Assembly: GCA_018396955.1 (NCBI GenBank)
Contig: JAGTQI010000008.1
Span: forward strand, 1 to 35,618
DNA from: Candidatus Bathyarchaeota archaeon
Lineage (GTDB): Archaea; Thermoproteota; Bathyarchaeia; Bathyarchaeales; Bathycorpusculaceae
DNA length: 35,618 bases
Direction: 5' to 3'
A program made the translations under genes and the position numbers. Within the stretch, counting starts at the first letter, position 1. Every line of letters starts with the position of its first letter. The notes beneath the pieces are model-generated. The model was not told the DNA's origin. It worked only from the letters and a program-made list of their open reading frames with translations, and did no database searches. This document shows, piece by piece, positions 18,294 through 27,666 of the stretch.

Positions 18294-19064
18294 TCATTTA
18301 ACGCTTAAAGCGATGTCCCTAATCCTTTTTGCAGTTTCAGCCGGATTTTCAGAAAGGGTTATCGCCCGCCCAACAATAAGGTAAGAGGCACCAGCCTTTA
18401 AGGCGGATTCTATTTCCCCTCCTTGAACGCCCACACCCGGCGAATAAATCGGGATTTTCCCAGCCAGAACATTGTACACCTCTTTTATTTTTTCTGGGTA
18501 TGTGGCGCCAACAACAACGCCATCCGCGCCCCATTCTAGAGCTTTTCGGGCAAAAACGATGTATTGAGGTGTTCTGTGCCCGCTTTTTGCGTCCACCACT
18601 ATCTGGCCGTAGCCCTCACCAGCACCTTTATGGCTCATGTAGGCGAGGAGAATAACACCTTTATTCCGATTTTTCGCAGCTTCGAAGACCGGTTTTAGGC
18701 CTTCTTCCCATCCGACAAAGGGATTAGCTATTAGAGCGTCAAAACCTGCCTCATAGTAGTACTCAGCTATTACGTGGTTCGTTGAGCCTATGTCGTTTAC
18801 CTTGCAATCCATTATCGTGGGAAGCTCTTTCTCATGCGCTTTTTCCAAGAGTTTTTGGACGCCGTTGAAGATTCCCAGCGGAAGAATCAAGTGGTGGTTA
18901 AACTTTACAGCGCAGACATAGGGATTGACAATGTCAATTATGTTCTCCGCCCTTTTATAGAGAGTTTGACGGTTTTCTGGCTTTTCGTAGGGGAAGTCTA
19001 AAGCCAAAACAATGTTTGACTCTCTTTCTTCAGCGGCTTCAGCTACTCTTTCTCGGAAGGACAA
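18294..19064 (-). CDS. pyrF: Orotidine 5'-phosphate decarboxylase
   Basis: NIVLALDFPYEKPEN...CAVKFNHHLI...IMDCKVNDIGSTN...YSPGVGVQGGEIESALKAGASYLIVGRAIT. Confidence 0.92.
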   Translation of the reverse strand: MSFRERVAEAAEERESNIVLALDFPYEKPENRQTLYKRAENIIDIVNPYVCAVKFNHHLILPLGIFNGVQKLLEKAHEKELPTIMDCKVNDIGSTNHVIAEYYYEAGFDALIANPFVGWEEGLKPVFEAAKNRNKGVILLAYMSHKGAGEGYGQIVVDAKSGHRTPQYIVFARKALEWGADGVVVGATYPEKIKEVYNVLAGKIPIYSPGVGVQGGEIESALKAGASYLIVGRAITLSENPAETAKRIRDIALSVK

Positions 19065-19082
19065 GCCTAAAGCACCCAGAAC

Positions 19083-19781
19083 CTACTTTGGGGTTGAGCT
19101 AAAAACCTTTATCGTTCCAATTTCTCCGCCGCAACACATCCCTATGTATTCTAACGCCAACTCCACAGCTCCTTCAAGTTGCTGGTGGGTTATTCCCGGC
19201 GCCCCATATGCCACTATAAGTATGTTTTTTGTTTTAAGCGTGATTTTTGTTTGGTCTGCGTCCCGATGGGGGTATATACACAAAACCCTTTTGGTGTCAG
19301 CTAAAACAAGCATGTTGCTTGCTAATGCCACCGGCTTTTGCATTCCAATACCGATGAACGTTTCGCCGTTTTCCGCAAACCGCACGTTGAAGGGCGGATG
19401 GAGCGTGTCTCTGTCGAAGCCGCTTATGGGAATTATAGTTTTCATTGAGGCCAAATTGTAAGCGTCCACAGCCGTTGAAATGGTCGGAAGCTCATCGCCG
19501 CGCAAGACACGCCTCAAAAGAGCTTCGCCCGACGGCCTTGTTTTAGTTGGGTCTATGTTGAGCTTCCAGTAAAAGTCTCTGTAGGCCCTCACAGTTGGGT
19601 TTTCCCTAAGCTCTTCAACATTATGTTGAGCCCTGACCTCGGTGAATAAGGCTTTTTTAAGCTCTTTAACTTTTTGGTTTTCCTTCTCCACCACAACATT
19701 GTTTATTGTCCCTATGCTTATGGCTAGTTGTGGAAATTTTGAGGAAACTTCGGCGCACCAGTGAACAGTGACAGACTGCAT
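19083..19781 (-). CDS. B3/B4 tRNA-binding-domain protein (PheRS beta-like)
   Basis: From internal ATG (MQSVTVHWCAEVSSKFPQLAISIG...RAYRDFYWKLNIDPTKTRPSGEALLRRVLRGDELPTISTAVDAYNLASM). Confidence 0.85.
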   Translation of the reverse strand: MQSVTVHWCAEVSSKFPQLAISIGTINNVVVEKENQKVKELKKALFTEVRAQHNVEELRENPTVRAYRDFYWKLNIDPTKTRPSGEALLRRVLRGDELPTISTAVDAYNLASMKTIIPISGFDRDTLHPPFNVRFAENGETFIGIGMQKPVALASNMLVLADTKRVLCIYPHRDADQTKITLKTKNILIVAYGAPGITHQQLEGAVELALEYIGMCCGGEIGTIKVFSSTPK

Positions 19782-19861
19782 CTTGCTCAGCCCATACTTT
19801 ATTGATAAGGTTAAATATTTTAAATAGTTAGCAGTCTCTCCTTTGAAAGCTGGCTGACAGA

Positions 19862-20764
19862 ATGATTGGCGAATTGACCGCCCTTGGAGCGGCATTGTGC
19901 TGGACTTTCTCAGCCATGCTCTATAAAAAGGCTTTAACTGAGACCAAGCCGATTTCAGCGAATGTTGTGCGGTGCGCTGGAACAAGCCTTGTTCTTGTTT
20001 TGCTTTTTGCTTTGCTTAGGAGAATTCACACCTTTGCAAGTTTGCCAGCTCACGTCATTCTATTAGCTTCTATTAGTGGTTTAATTGGGTTGGGGTTAGG
20101 CGACACCCTTTACATGAACAGCCTTGAAATCCTAGGGGTTGCGCGGGCTGTTCCAATAACGTGTACGTATCCCCTCTTCAGCCTTGTTTGGGCTTACCTT
20201 TTCGCCGGTGAAACCATTACGTTGCCACTTGTTGTTGGCGCGGCAGCCATTGTTTTTGGAATTTGGCTTTTAGCTGGCAATGAAAAACAGAATAAAAAAG
20301 ACGGGAACAGACGGCAGATAAAAATTCGCAGTAAAGGCCTTGTCTTTGCCTTGGCGACGGCTATGGCATGGTCTGTGAGTATTTCAATGATTAATTTGGC
20401 TGTTAAAGCAACCGTTGGTTTGGAACAAGCCTACGCCATAAACACCCTCAGACTCGTGGCAGTAGCAGTTTTTCTGTTGGCTTTGGTTCCCTTTGGCGGT
20501 GTAAAACGTCATGTTAAAAGTATAAGGTTGAAGACTGCGGCTATACTTTGGGCTGGAGGCTTAATAGCCATAGGGCTGGGATGGTTCCTTCTAACAACAA
20601 GCTTCATCTATATCCCAGAATCACAGGCCGTGCCAATATCTTCGACGACACCTTTGTTTTCAGCTTTATCTGGCGTGATTTTTCTGCGTGAAAAGGTTAC
20701 TATCAAGATTGTTATAGGTTCCATAATGGTGGTGACTGGAATCTTCCTCATCTTCATGGAATAG
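19862..20764 (+). CDS. EamA/DMT family transporter
   Basis: Two EamA repeats; GELTALGAALCWTFSAMLYKKAL and FALATAMAWSVSISMINLAVK. Confidence 0.9.
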   Translation: MIGELTALGAALCWTFSAMLYKKALTETKPISANVVRCAGTSLVLVLLFALLRRIHTFASLPAHVILLASISGLIGLGLGDTLYMNSLEILGVARAVPITCTYPLFSLVWAYLFAGETITLPLVVGAAAIVFGIWLLAGNEKQNKKDGNRRQIKIRSKGLVFALATAMAWSVSISMINLAVKATVGLEQAYAINTLRLVAVAVFLLALVPFGGVKRHVKSIRLKTAAILWAGGLIAIGLGWFLLTTSFIYIPESQAVPISSTTPLFSALSGVIFLREKVTIKIVIGSIMVVTGIFLIFME

Positions 20765-20821
20765 CCCCGGTTTTTAATAAGTTTGTTGAAAAGGTTTATA
20801 TGGTTGAACCTTTAATCGTCG

Positions 20822-21877
20822 GTGTGGGTCGTGGAGACCCAGCTTAGTGACATTGGAAAAATTTCTGAAAAGCAAAGCGTAAAACCCCTTTCCATTCTAA
20901 AGGAAACGATGAACCGCCACAAACTGCTTTCAAAGCCGGAATTATTGACTGTTGTTAAAATTGAAGCAAGCCTGCTAAAGGGTGCTAGGCGATACTTTGA
21001 AGAACATGGCTTTGTCGAAGTTGTTGTACCGCACCTAACAAGGGCGACTGGCGCATGCGAAAACATTGCCACAATGTTTGAGGTGGACTATTTTGGCAGA
21101 AGGCATTACCTAAGCCAAACAGCCCAACTCTACCTAGAGGTTTTAACGCCTTTCCTCGGCAAGGTTTGGTGCATTGGGCCAAGCTTTAGGGCTGAGCCAT
21201 CTGTGGATGAGCGCCACTTGACAGAGTTCACCCTCATAGAGTTAGAGTTCGCCGGAGACTTTAGGCAGCTTCTGGAGCACATTGAAGGCGTAATATGCTC
21301 AATGATTGGCTGCGTTCTTGCTGAACGCAAAAAAGAACTAGAACTTCTGGGCGTAGACGTGGACCGTTTAAAACGAGTTAGGAAGCCTTTCGAGAAGATA
21401 ACTTACACAGAAGCCATTGGACTGTTAGCAGACTACGGTGTCAAATGGGGCGACGACTTGAAAAGCATACATGAAAAAACGCTAGTTCAAATGGTTGGCA
21501 ATAAGCCGCTGTTTGTAACTCACTTTCCCAAGGCCATAAAATTCTTCAACATGCGGGAAAACGACGAAAACCCAAACATTGTTAATAGTGCAGATTTGCT
21601 GCTACCTGTAAGCGGGGAAGCTGTTGGCGCGGCTGAACGGGAATATCGCTACGAGAAGCTTTACCAGAGACTTGTGAACTCAACAATGTTTAAGCAGCTT
21701 ATCGAAAAGGGCGGAAGCATTGAAGACTTCGACTGGTACTTAGATTTCTACAAGGAGCACCGCGTTTTACATTCCGGTTGCGGCATAGGGCTCAACAGAG
21801 TGACACAGTATGTTTTGGAAGTTGACGACATTCGGGCAACTACAGCGTTTCCTCTAAACAGGGAGTCCATCCTTTAA
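20822..21877 (+). CDS. Archaeal asparagine synthetase-type AsnRS paralog (class II aaRS catalytic core without anticodon-binding domain)
   Basis: 351 aa; class II motifs FVEVVVPHLTRATGACEN, YLSQTAQLYLEV, FRAEPSVDERHLTEFTLIELEFA, HSGCGIGLNRVTQYVL. Confidence 0.82.
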   Translation: MWVVETQLSDIGKISEKQSVKPLSILKETMNRHKLLSKPELLTVVKIEASLLKGARRYFEEHGFVEVVVPHLTRATGACENIATMFEVDYFGRRHYLSQTAQLYLEVLTPFLGKVWCIGPSFRAEPSVDERHLTEFTLIELEFAGDFRQLLEHIEGVICSMIGCVLAERKKELELLGVDVDRLKRVRKPFEKITYTEAIGLLADYGVKWGDDLKSIHEKTLVQMVGNKPLFVTHFPKAIKFFNMRENDENPNIVNSADLLLPVSGEAVGAAEREYRYEKLYQRLVNSTMFKQLIEKGGSIEDFDWYLDFYKEHRVLHSGCGIGLNRVTQYVLEVDDIRATTAFPLNRESIL

Positions 21878-21986
21878 ACCATCCCATCATCTTTTCTTTT
21901 CTTTGTCGCATGCCTTGAAGCGGTACAGTTTTATATCGGCATGTTTCTAGAGGTGAAACTTGGCGGACTGGAAGGGTAGTACATAA

Positions 21987-22754
21987 ATGTCTGTGTCTCC
22001 AAGTGTTCGCGAAGTTCTTGCAAGGCGAATCGCCGGCGAGATTATACTCTCTAACAAGCCGGGAGCAACCATGCGGAAATGGCGGGAACTCTTCGGCGTT
22101 TCGCAGACAACACTTTCGGACAAGATGGTGCTTTCGCCATCTGTCATAAGCGACTATGAAAGCGGAAGGCGAAAAAGCCCGGGAACAAAGTTTGTGCGCC
22201 GTTTTGTCTGGGCACTATTGAAGATTGATGAGGAGCGGGGGAGCCGCTTCACCCGTGAATTCGCGAAACTCACAAGCTCGCCCAGTATGGCTGTTGTTGA
22301 TTTGCGCGAGTTCCCCATTCCGGTGCGCGTAGAATATTTGTGCAAAGCCATTAAAGGCGAAGTTGTGGCTTGTTCAAGCCTAAACGTCCGAGATGTTTTA
22401 GGCTATACGGTTGTGGACAGCAAAAAGACCATTGAGACACTTTCGGGTTTTGAGTATTCCCAGCTTTTCGGCGCCACAACAGAAAGAGCCCTAATCTTTA
22501 CAAATATTGGAAATGAGAACTCACCTATGATGCTTATCCGAATGAGCAGCCTAAAACCAAAAGTTGCTGTTTTCCACGGTGTAAAGCCAGACGAATATTC
22601 AATTAGGCTGGCGGAGTACGACCGCATACCTCTAATATATTCTGCTCTGCCAACAGTCGAGCAGCTTGTAAAGTCTCTAAGGAGGCTTTACCGCATCGCT
22701 TTAAGAAGGAAGCTGGGTAAGGCAGTTCGACCACCCCCAAAAGTAAGCACATAA
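21987..22754 (+). CDS. XRE-type HTH transcriptional regulator with C-terminal domain
   Basis: WRELFGVSQTTLSDKMVLSPSVISDYESGRRKSPGTKFVRRFV. Confidence 0.85.
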   Translation: MSVSPSVREVLARRIAGEIILSNKPGATMRKWRELFGVSQTTLSDKMVLSPSVISDYESGRRKSPGTKFVRRFVWALLKIDEERGSRFTREFAKLTSSPSMAVVDLREFPIPVRVEYLCKAIKGEVVACSSLNVRDVLGYTVVDSKKTIETLSGFEYSQLFGATTERALIFTNIGNENSPMMLIRMSSLKPKVAVFHGVKPDEYSIRLAEYDRIPLIYSALPTVEQLVKSLRRLYRIALRRKLGKAVRPPPKVST

Positions 22755-22777
22755 GCATGTGCAAGGCGGTTTAAGCC

Positions 22778-23692
22778 TTGATAAAGGTTGGGTGTTGCGG
22801 CTTTCCAACAGGCATGAAACGCTACTTCGAAAACTACAGCCTAGTGGAGCTAAACAGCACATTCTACGAATATCCGAAGCTGGAAACAGTTGAGGGGTGG
22901 CGAGAAAAAGCACCAGAAAACTTCGAATTCACAGTCAAAGCCCACCAAGACATAAGCCACAAGGCGAAAATGAGGCTGGACGAAACAAGTAGAAAAGCCT
23001 TTGAAACCATGAAGCAGATATGCAAAACGTTAAAGGCGGAAATATTGCTCATACAAACGCCAAGCTCTTTCCGACCAGACAAACTTGGCGAAGCAGAAAA
23101 ATTCTTTAAGATCATTGACCGTGAAGGCTTAACGCTCGTTTGGGAAACACGCGGACCGGAATGGGAGAAACCAGAAGTTTATGAGAAGCTAAGTCAAGTC
23201 TTAAGCAGCCTAAACGTGGTACATGTAACAGACCCTTTTAAAGTTTTGCCAGCTTACACTAGCCAAACCGCCTACTTTAGGTTGCACGGTTTAGGCAAAG
23301 AATTATACTATTATCAGTACACTGATGAGGAGCTACAGCGGCTCGGCGAAATAGCCAGAAAATTTGAGGCAAAAAGCAAGACTGTCTACGTGTTGTTTAA
23401 CAACTTGTCAATGTTTGAGGATGGGCTACGCTTTATGCGGTACCTTTCAAGTGGAACATTTCCAAAAATCACGAGCTCTGTGGGCTTGGAATCTGTGAAA
23501 AGCGTGATTGAAAAAACCCGATATCCCGTGTCAAAAAGCATGCTGATCAAAAAGGTTGGCTGGAGGCTTGTGGAAATTGAAAAGGGTAAACAGGTTAGGC
23601 TTGCAGAACTGTTGGCAGAATTGCCATCAAAAACGTATAAGAACGCGGAAGAGCTGCTAAAGGAGTTGAAAGCTACTAAAAAGCTAGGCTAA
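22778..23692 (+). CDS. DUF72 (YecE-like) protein
   Basis: VGCCGFPTGMKRYFENYSLVELNSTFYEYPKLETVEGWREKAPENFEFTVKAHQDISH. Confidence 0.92.
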   Translation: MIKVGCCGFPTGMKRYFENYSLVELNSTFYEYPKLETVEGWREKAPENFEFTVKAHQDISHKAKMRLDETSRKAFETMKQICKTLKAEILLIQTPSSFRPDKLGEAEKFFKIIDREGLTLVWETRGPEWEKPEVYEKLSQVLSSLNVVHVTDPFKVLPAYTSQTAYFRLHGLGKELYYYQYTDEELQRLGEIARKFEAKSKTVYVLFNNLSMFEDGLRFMRYLSSGTFPKITSSVGLESVKSVIEKTRYPVSKSMLIKKVGWRLVEIEKGKQVRLAELLAELPSKTYKNAEELLKELKATKKLG

Positions 23693-24291
23693 ACCGCCAA
23701 ACCCAAATCTAGAATTTTCGCCTTGAGCAGTCTAAAGTCCTCAATGAGCAGTTGCTTGTATTTGGCGCTGTAAAGTCCAGCTGCTGGATGCAATGTTGGA
23801 AAAACCACCACAGCCAAGCCTAAAACATTCGCTTGATAAAATTTTCCTCTTGCTTCTGTTATGCCACGGAAAGGTATCCCTGCTTTTGTGAAAATGTAGG
23901 CTGTCGAATAGTTTCCAAGAGTGACCACGAGTTTTGGCTTTATAGCCATTATCTGCCGTTCCAAAAATGGTGTGCATGCCTCAATTTCAGCGGGTGCCGG
24001 CTCACGGTTTCCAGGCGGGCGGCACTTCAAAACATTCCCAATAAAGACTTGGCTTCGTAAAAGACCAGCCTCAGCCAAAAGCGTGTCTAAAAACTTTCCA
24101 GCAGCCCCAACAAAAGGCTCCCCCTTAACATCTTCCCAGTAGCCAGGGGCTTCACCGACAAACATTACTTTTGCGTTTGGGTCTCCCTCGCCCGGAACAG
24201 CGTTTTTGCGGTTTCTCCAAAGACCACACTTTTTGCAAGCCCTAACTTCTGAAGCAATAGCATCTAAGACAGCCGCTTTTGATAAGTCCAT
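23689..24291 (-). CDS. Type 4/5-like Fe-S uracil-DNA glycosylase
   Basis: CKKCGLWRNRKNAVPGEGDPNAKVMFVGEAPGYWEDVKGEPFVGAAGKFLDTLL...FIGNVLKCRPPGNREP...PTLHPAA. Confidence 0.94.
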   Translation of the reverse strand: MDLSKAAVLDAIASEVRACKKCGLWRNRKNAVPGEGDPNAKVMFVGEAPGYWEDVKGEPFVGAAGKFLDTLLAEAGLLRSQVFIGNVLKCRPPGNREPAPAEIEACTPFLERQIMAIKPKLVVTLGNYSTAYIFTKAGIPFRGITEARGKFYQANVLGLAVVVFPTLHPAAGLYSAKYKQLLIEDFRLLKAKILDLGLAV

Positions 24292-24371
24292 GCTCTCTAG
24301 CCGGTTTTAGTGGTATGCTGGGAAGCACTTATTAGGATTGTCAGAAGAATAATTCAAATGAAGGCGCTAAA

Positions 24372-24779
24372 ATGGGCTATGTTAAGGTCAAGGTTAAGAT
24401 TCGAAACATCCACAAGCCAGAGCTGGAAGTTGAAAAAGAGCTTCTTGCTGATACGGGCTCAATTTACACGATGATTAGGCGAAGGTTTCTTGAAGAACTC
24501 CACATTAAACCGAGGGAAAAACGGAAATTCAAAACGGCTGATGGGAGACTTGTCGAGCGGGAGGTTGGAGCTGCAGAGATAGAGATAAACGGGCAAAGCA
24601 CATACTCAATCATAGTTTTTGGCGAAGAATCAGATGCAGAGGTGCTGGGCGTAACAACCCTTGAAGAGCTAGGACTGCAAGTTGACCCAGTGACAGGCAA
24701 GCTAAAACCACTAGAACTTTTACTCCTATTGCAATCTTTCGAACCAATAAAACATCCTCCACTAGCACGAACTGCATAA
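24372..24779 (+). CDS. Retropepsin-like clan AA aspartic protease
   Basis: LLADTGSIYTMIRRRFLEEL...EVLGVTTLEELGLQVDPVTGKL; single D[TS]G motif. Confidence 0.85.
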   Translation: MGYVKVKVKIRNIHKPELEVEKELLADTGSIYTMIRRRFLEELHIKPREKRKFKTADGRLVEREVGAAEIEINGQSTYSIIVFGEESDAEVLGVTTLEELGLQVDPVTGKLKPLELLLLLQSFEPIKHPPLARTA

Positions 24780-24934
24780 TAAATATTATTTTTTATAACA
24801 ACAACGGTATGCTAATTAGGATAAACTGCAAACTAGAAATGCTTATAAGCAAAAGCTTTGATGATGGTTTATAGGACGCTGAAAAGCATGATTGTTCAGT
24901 GATTGTAAGTTTTTATGCGTCCTAAAAGTTAGAT

Positions 24935-26175
24935 TTGGGGTTTCTGATGTTAAAGAACTTCAAAATGGAGTTTAGCTTCATATCAGGGAACATTTTAATA
25001 CTTCTGGTTGTTTGGGCAATTACGGATTTCGCTAATTTTCTTCCAGACACCTATTATTCCCTTTACGTCCAGTCCCTTGGCGCCTCCCCACAAATTATTG
25101 GCTCAATTTTATCAACATCATTATTTGTTATGGCTTTTCTTCCCCTTTTGTCCGCCCAATAACCGCCAGCCAGCTGAAGAAAAGCCATAATTGTAGCTAC
25201 AAGCTCTGCCAGAGCCCTAATATACCTGTTTTCGCTGCCGCCCCAACTTGGCACTTTATCTTTTTAGGTGAAATGCTAATTGGAGTGGCCGCCCTCTCCC
25301 ATCCAGCGATGTCAGCGCTAGTCGCAGACTCCCTCCCACAAGATAAGAGGGGGCTTGGTTATTCACTTTCCATACTAGCTGGTGTAACCTCCATCCTTTC
25401 ACCAGTTATTGCAGGAACCCTCTACTTAAAATATGGAGTGGTGGTTGGCATGAGAACAGCCTATCTTATAGTTTCTATCTGCTGGCTTGCTTCCGGTGTA
25501 ATACTTCTAAAGTTAGAGGAAACCTTGAAGCTTGAAATAGCCGAGGCTTCCTTAACGAAGTTTTGGAAAGAATACCCTAAAGCCTTTAAAGAATGTATGA
25601 CGGTGTGGAGGTTTGTTCCTAAAACTATGCTTTACCTTTTCCTCATTTTCACTCCCCTTATGTTTTTTGTTCGCATGTGCATGCCCTACTACGTGCTTTA
25701 CGCAAACCGTTTCTTGAATGTGGATGAGCTTCAATGGGCGATCTTGCAAACTATATACTCCATAACCTTTTACTGCTTATTGATTCCCGTAGGCAAGCTG
25801 GTGGATACATTCGGTAGGAAAAAACCGCTTATCCTATCCTCAGTATTAGGAACGATTGGAATAGCATTGTTTCTACACGGGCACCCATCAGGATTATATC
25901 TCTTCTCTGTGTTTTCTGCAGCCTGCAACGCTTTAGCCTTCACAGCATATTCATCCATGCAAACCGACCTAACTCCAAAGGAGTATAGGGGAAAGTTGAT
26001 GGGTTTCTCAAATTTTTTCGACTGCATCCTAGGATGCATAGCGCTGCTTTTAGGCGGCATTCTATACGAAGCGGTTTCACCAATAGCACCATTCTTTCTA
26101 CTGCTTGTCACCATGACATCAACAGCAATAACAACAGCTATTTTTATAGTTGAACCACAAAAGAAAGAGGCTTAG
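24935..26175 (+). pseudogene. MFS transporter disrupted by an internal IR-flanked inversion and a 1-nt frameshift
   Basis: N part ...SILSTSLFVMAFLPLLSAQ* and C part EMLIGVAALSHPAMSALVADSLPQDKRG...; the missing TM/loop motif is on the minus strand (25063-25254). Confidence 0.9.
25128..25190. repeat. 15-bp perfect inverted repeats (25128-25142 / 25176-25190) flanking a 33-bp segment in reversed orientation
   Basis: ttatggcttttcttc ... gaagaaaagccataa; reverse complement of the core restores MAFLQLAGGYWADKRGRKAIIV in the MFS reading frame. Confidence 0.93.
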
Positions 26176-26349
26176 CAAAATCCAAAAGGGCTAGCCGCTA
26201 TTGGCTGTTTTTCTCAGCCATTTTCTCCATATAGCCAAAATTCTATAGAGAGTACGTTTTTGTTAAGCCAATCAGCAATAGATATGACTTGCTCTGAAAA
26301 TCTAGGGGGACTATCAATTTTGCAGTTCGTCACCACCAAAAATCGACGG

Positions 26350-26658
26350 TTACAGCATGCGCTTTAAGGCTTCTTCGCCCCGCATTCCGGGCTGAACGCC
26401 TGCTCTTTTAGCTTTTGTTGTTGCAGCTTTAACTTCAGCGTTTAAAACGTCCTCGAAGGTTTTCACTCCGCTCACCATGGCGGCAGCTACGTCTAAGCGT
26501 TCAGCAGCTTCGATGTTTAGGAAGCCGCACATGACGAAGCCCTTCTCCGCTACAACCAGTACTAGTGGTGGTGAGTCTGGAAGCTCAACCCTAATGCCTA
26601 AGCAGATTTTATCGCCAATCTTAACTTGACTCACATTTATCAAGGGTTCACCAACCAC
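26350..26658 (-). CDS. DUF1805 family protein
   Basis: LVLVVAEKGFVMCGFLNIEAAERLDVAAAMVSGVKTFEDVLNAEV. Confidence 0.85.
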   Translation of the reverse strand: MVGEPLINVSQVKIGDKICLGIRVELPDSPPLVLVVAEKGFVMCGFLNIEAAERLDVAAAMVSGVKTFEDVLNAEVKAATTKAKRAGVQPGMRGEEALKRML

Positions 26659-26719
26659 AACTCACATGTTATGTTGTAATTTTTAAATAAGAATTGCCAC
26701 ACAGAAAAAGCGAAACAAT

Positions 26720-27334
26720 ATGCTGACAAGGCTTAAAGCCAAAGTGCAGTCAGCCATAAAAACACAAGCCCAAACAGCCAACAAATTAGGCTTAACACCA
26801 GACGTTATAAGCGCCATAGGCATTATGTTAGCTCTTTTCTCGGCAATAGCTTACGCTAATGGACGTCAAAACGTAACGTTAGCTTTGGCTGTTTTTCTGC
26901 TGCTTCTTTCCGGATATTGCGACATACTGGACGGCGCCTTGGCAAGGCTCTATCAAAAGGCAACATCTTTCGGTGGCTTTTTGGACTCGCTTCTTGACAG
27001 ATACGCTGACTCGGCAATTTATGTGGGCATAATACTGGGTGAACTGTGCTCGGCTTCGTGGGGGCTAATAGCCCTTATAGGCTCTTTGCTGGTAAGCTAT
27101 TCCCGTGCCAGGGCTGAAGCAGTGGGAATAAAAATGGAGACTGTTGGCTTGGCTGAAAGAGCTGAACGCATAATCATAATCGCAGTGACAAGCATAGCCG
27201 AAATATTCTTCGCGGGCGTCATAGAAGCTAGCATGATACTGTTAGCTGTGTTCACAAACCTAACAGTGCTGCAGAGGAGCCTATACGCGTATAAAACTTT
27301 AAAGAAGAAAGGAGAAGCTAAACCAGAAAGCTAG
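26720..27334 (+). CDS. CDP-alcohol phosphatidyltransferase (archaetidylinositol-phosphate synthase-like)
   Basis: CDILDGALARLYQKATSFGGFLDSLLDRYAD matches DG-x2-AR-x8-G-x3-D-x3-D. Confidence 0.92.
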   Translation: MLTRLKAKVQSAIKTQAQTANKLGLTPDVISAIGIMLALFSAIAYANGRQNVTLALAVFLLLLSGYCDILDGALARLYQKATSFGGFLDSLLDRYADSAIYVGIILGELCSASWGLIALIGSLLVSYSRARAEAVGIKMETVGLAERAERIIIIAVTSIAEIFFAGVIEASMILLAVFTNLTVLQRSLYAYKTLKKKGEAKPES

Positions 27335-27621
27335 AACCTTCTGCCAATGCGAAGCTTACGCTCTTCTCTGGCGCGAACCTTCACAATGCCGTAATGAACA
27401 GCGCATGAAACACAGTAGTATTTTGTGTCTACCGGCGCGGAAATGTATGCGCCCTTTTGGCGGAGTTCTTTGGCTAGGGCTGGGTCTACCAGAGAAAGCC
27501 TCCGCGTCACTTTTTTGGCTTTATCCCGCGGCACAAGCTCCCCACAGTTAGCACAATGGACAAAGCCACTTCTGCCCTTGGCGCCCTTCGATCTTCCACG
27601 ACTCTTCCTCTTATATGGCAT
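27331..27621 (-). CDS. rps26e: Ribosomal protein S26e
   Basis: MPYKRKSRGRSKGAKGRSGFVHCANCGELVPRDKAKKV...YYCVSCAVHYGIVKVR. Confidence 0.93.
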   Translation of the reverse strand: MPYKRKSRGRSKGAKGRSGFVHCANCGELVPRDKAKKVTRRLSLVDPALAKELRQKGAYISAPVDTKYYCVSCAVHYGIVKVRAREERKLRIGRRF

Positions 27622-27666
27622 AATTCAACCCACAAGCGGTTCTATGCATGATATAGCCATGCACGA

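Noticed and set aside
25063-25254. Minus-strand ORF containing GGYWADKRGRKA as an independent gene
   Set aside because: It is the inverted segment of the plus-strand MFS gene; flanking residues are antisense noise.
24935-26175. Mobile-element insertion as the cause of the MFS disruption
   Set aside because: No extra sequence is present; length is conserved relative to the paralog once the inversion and one base are corrected.
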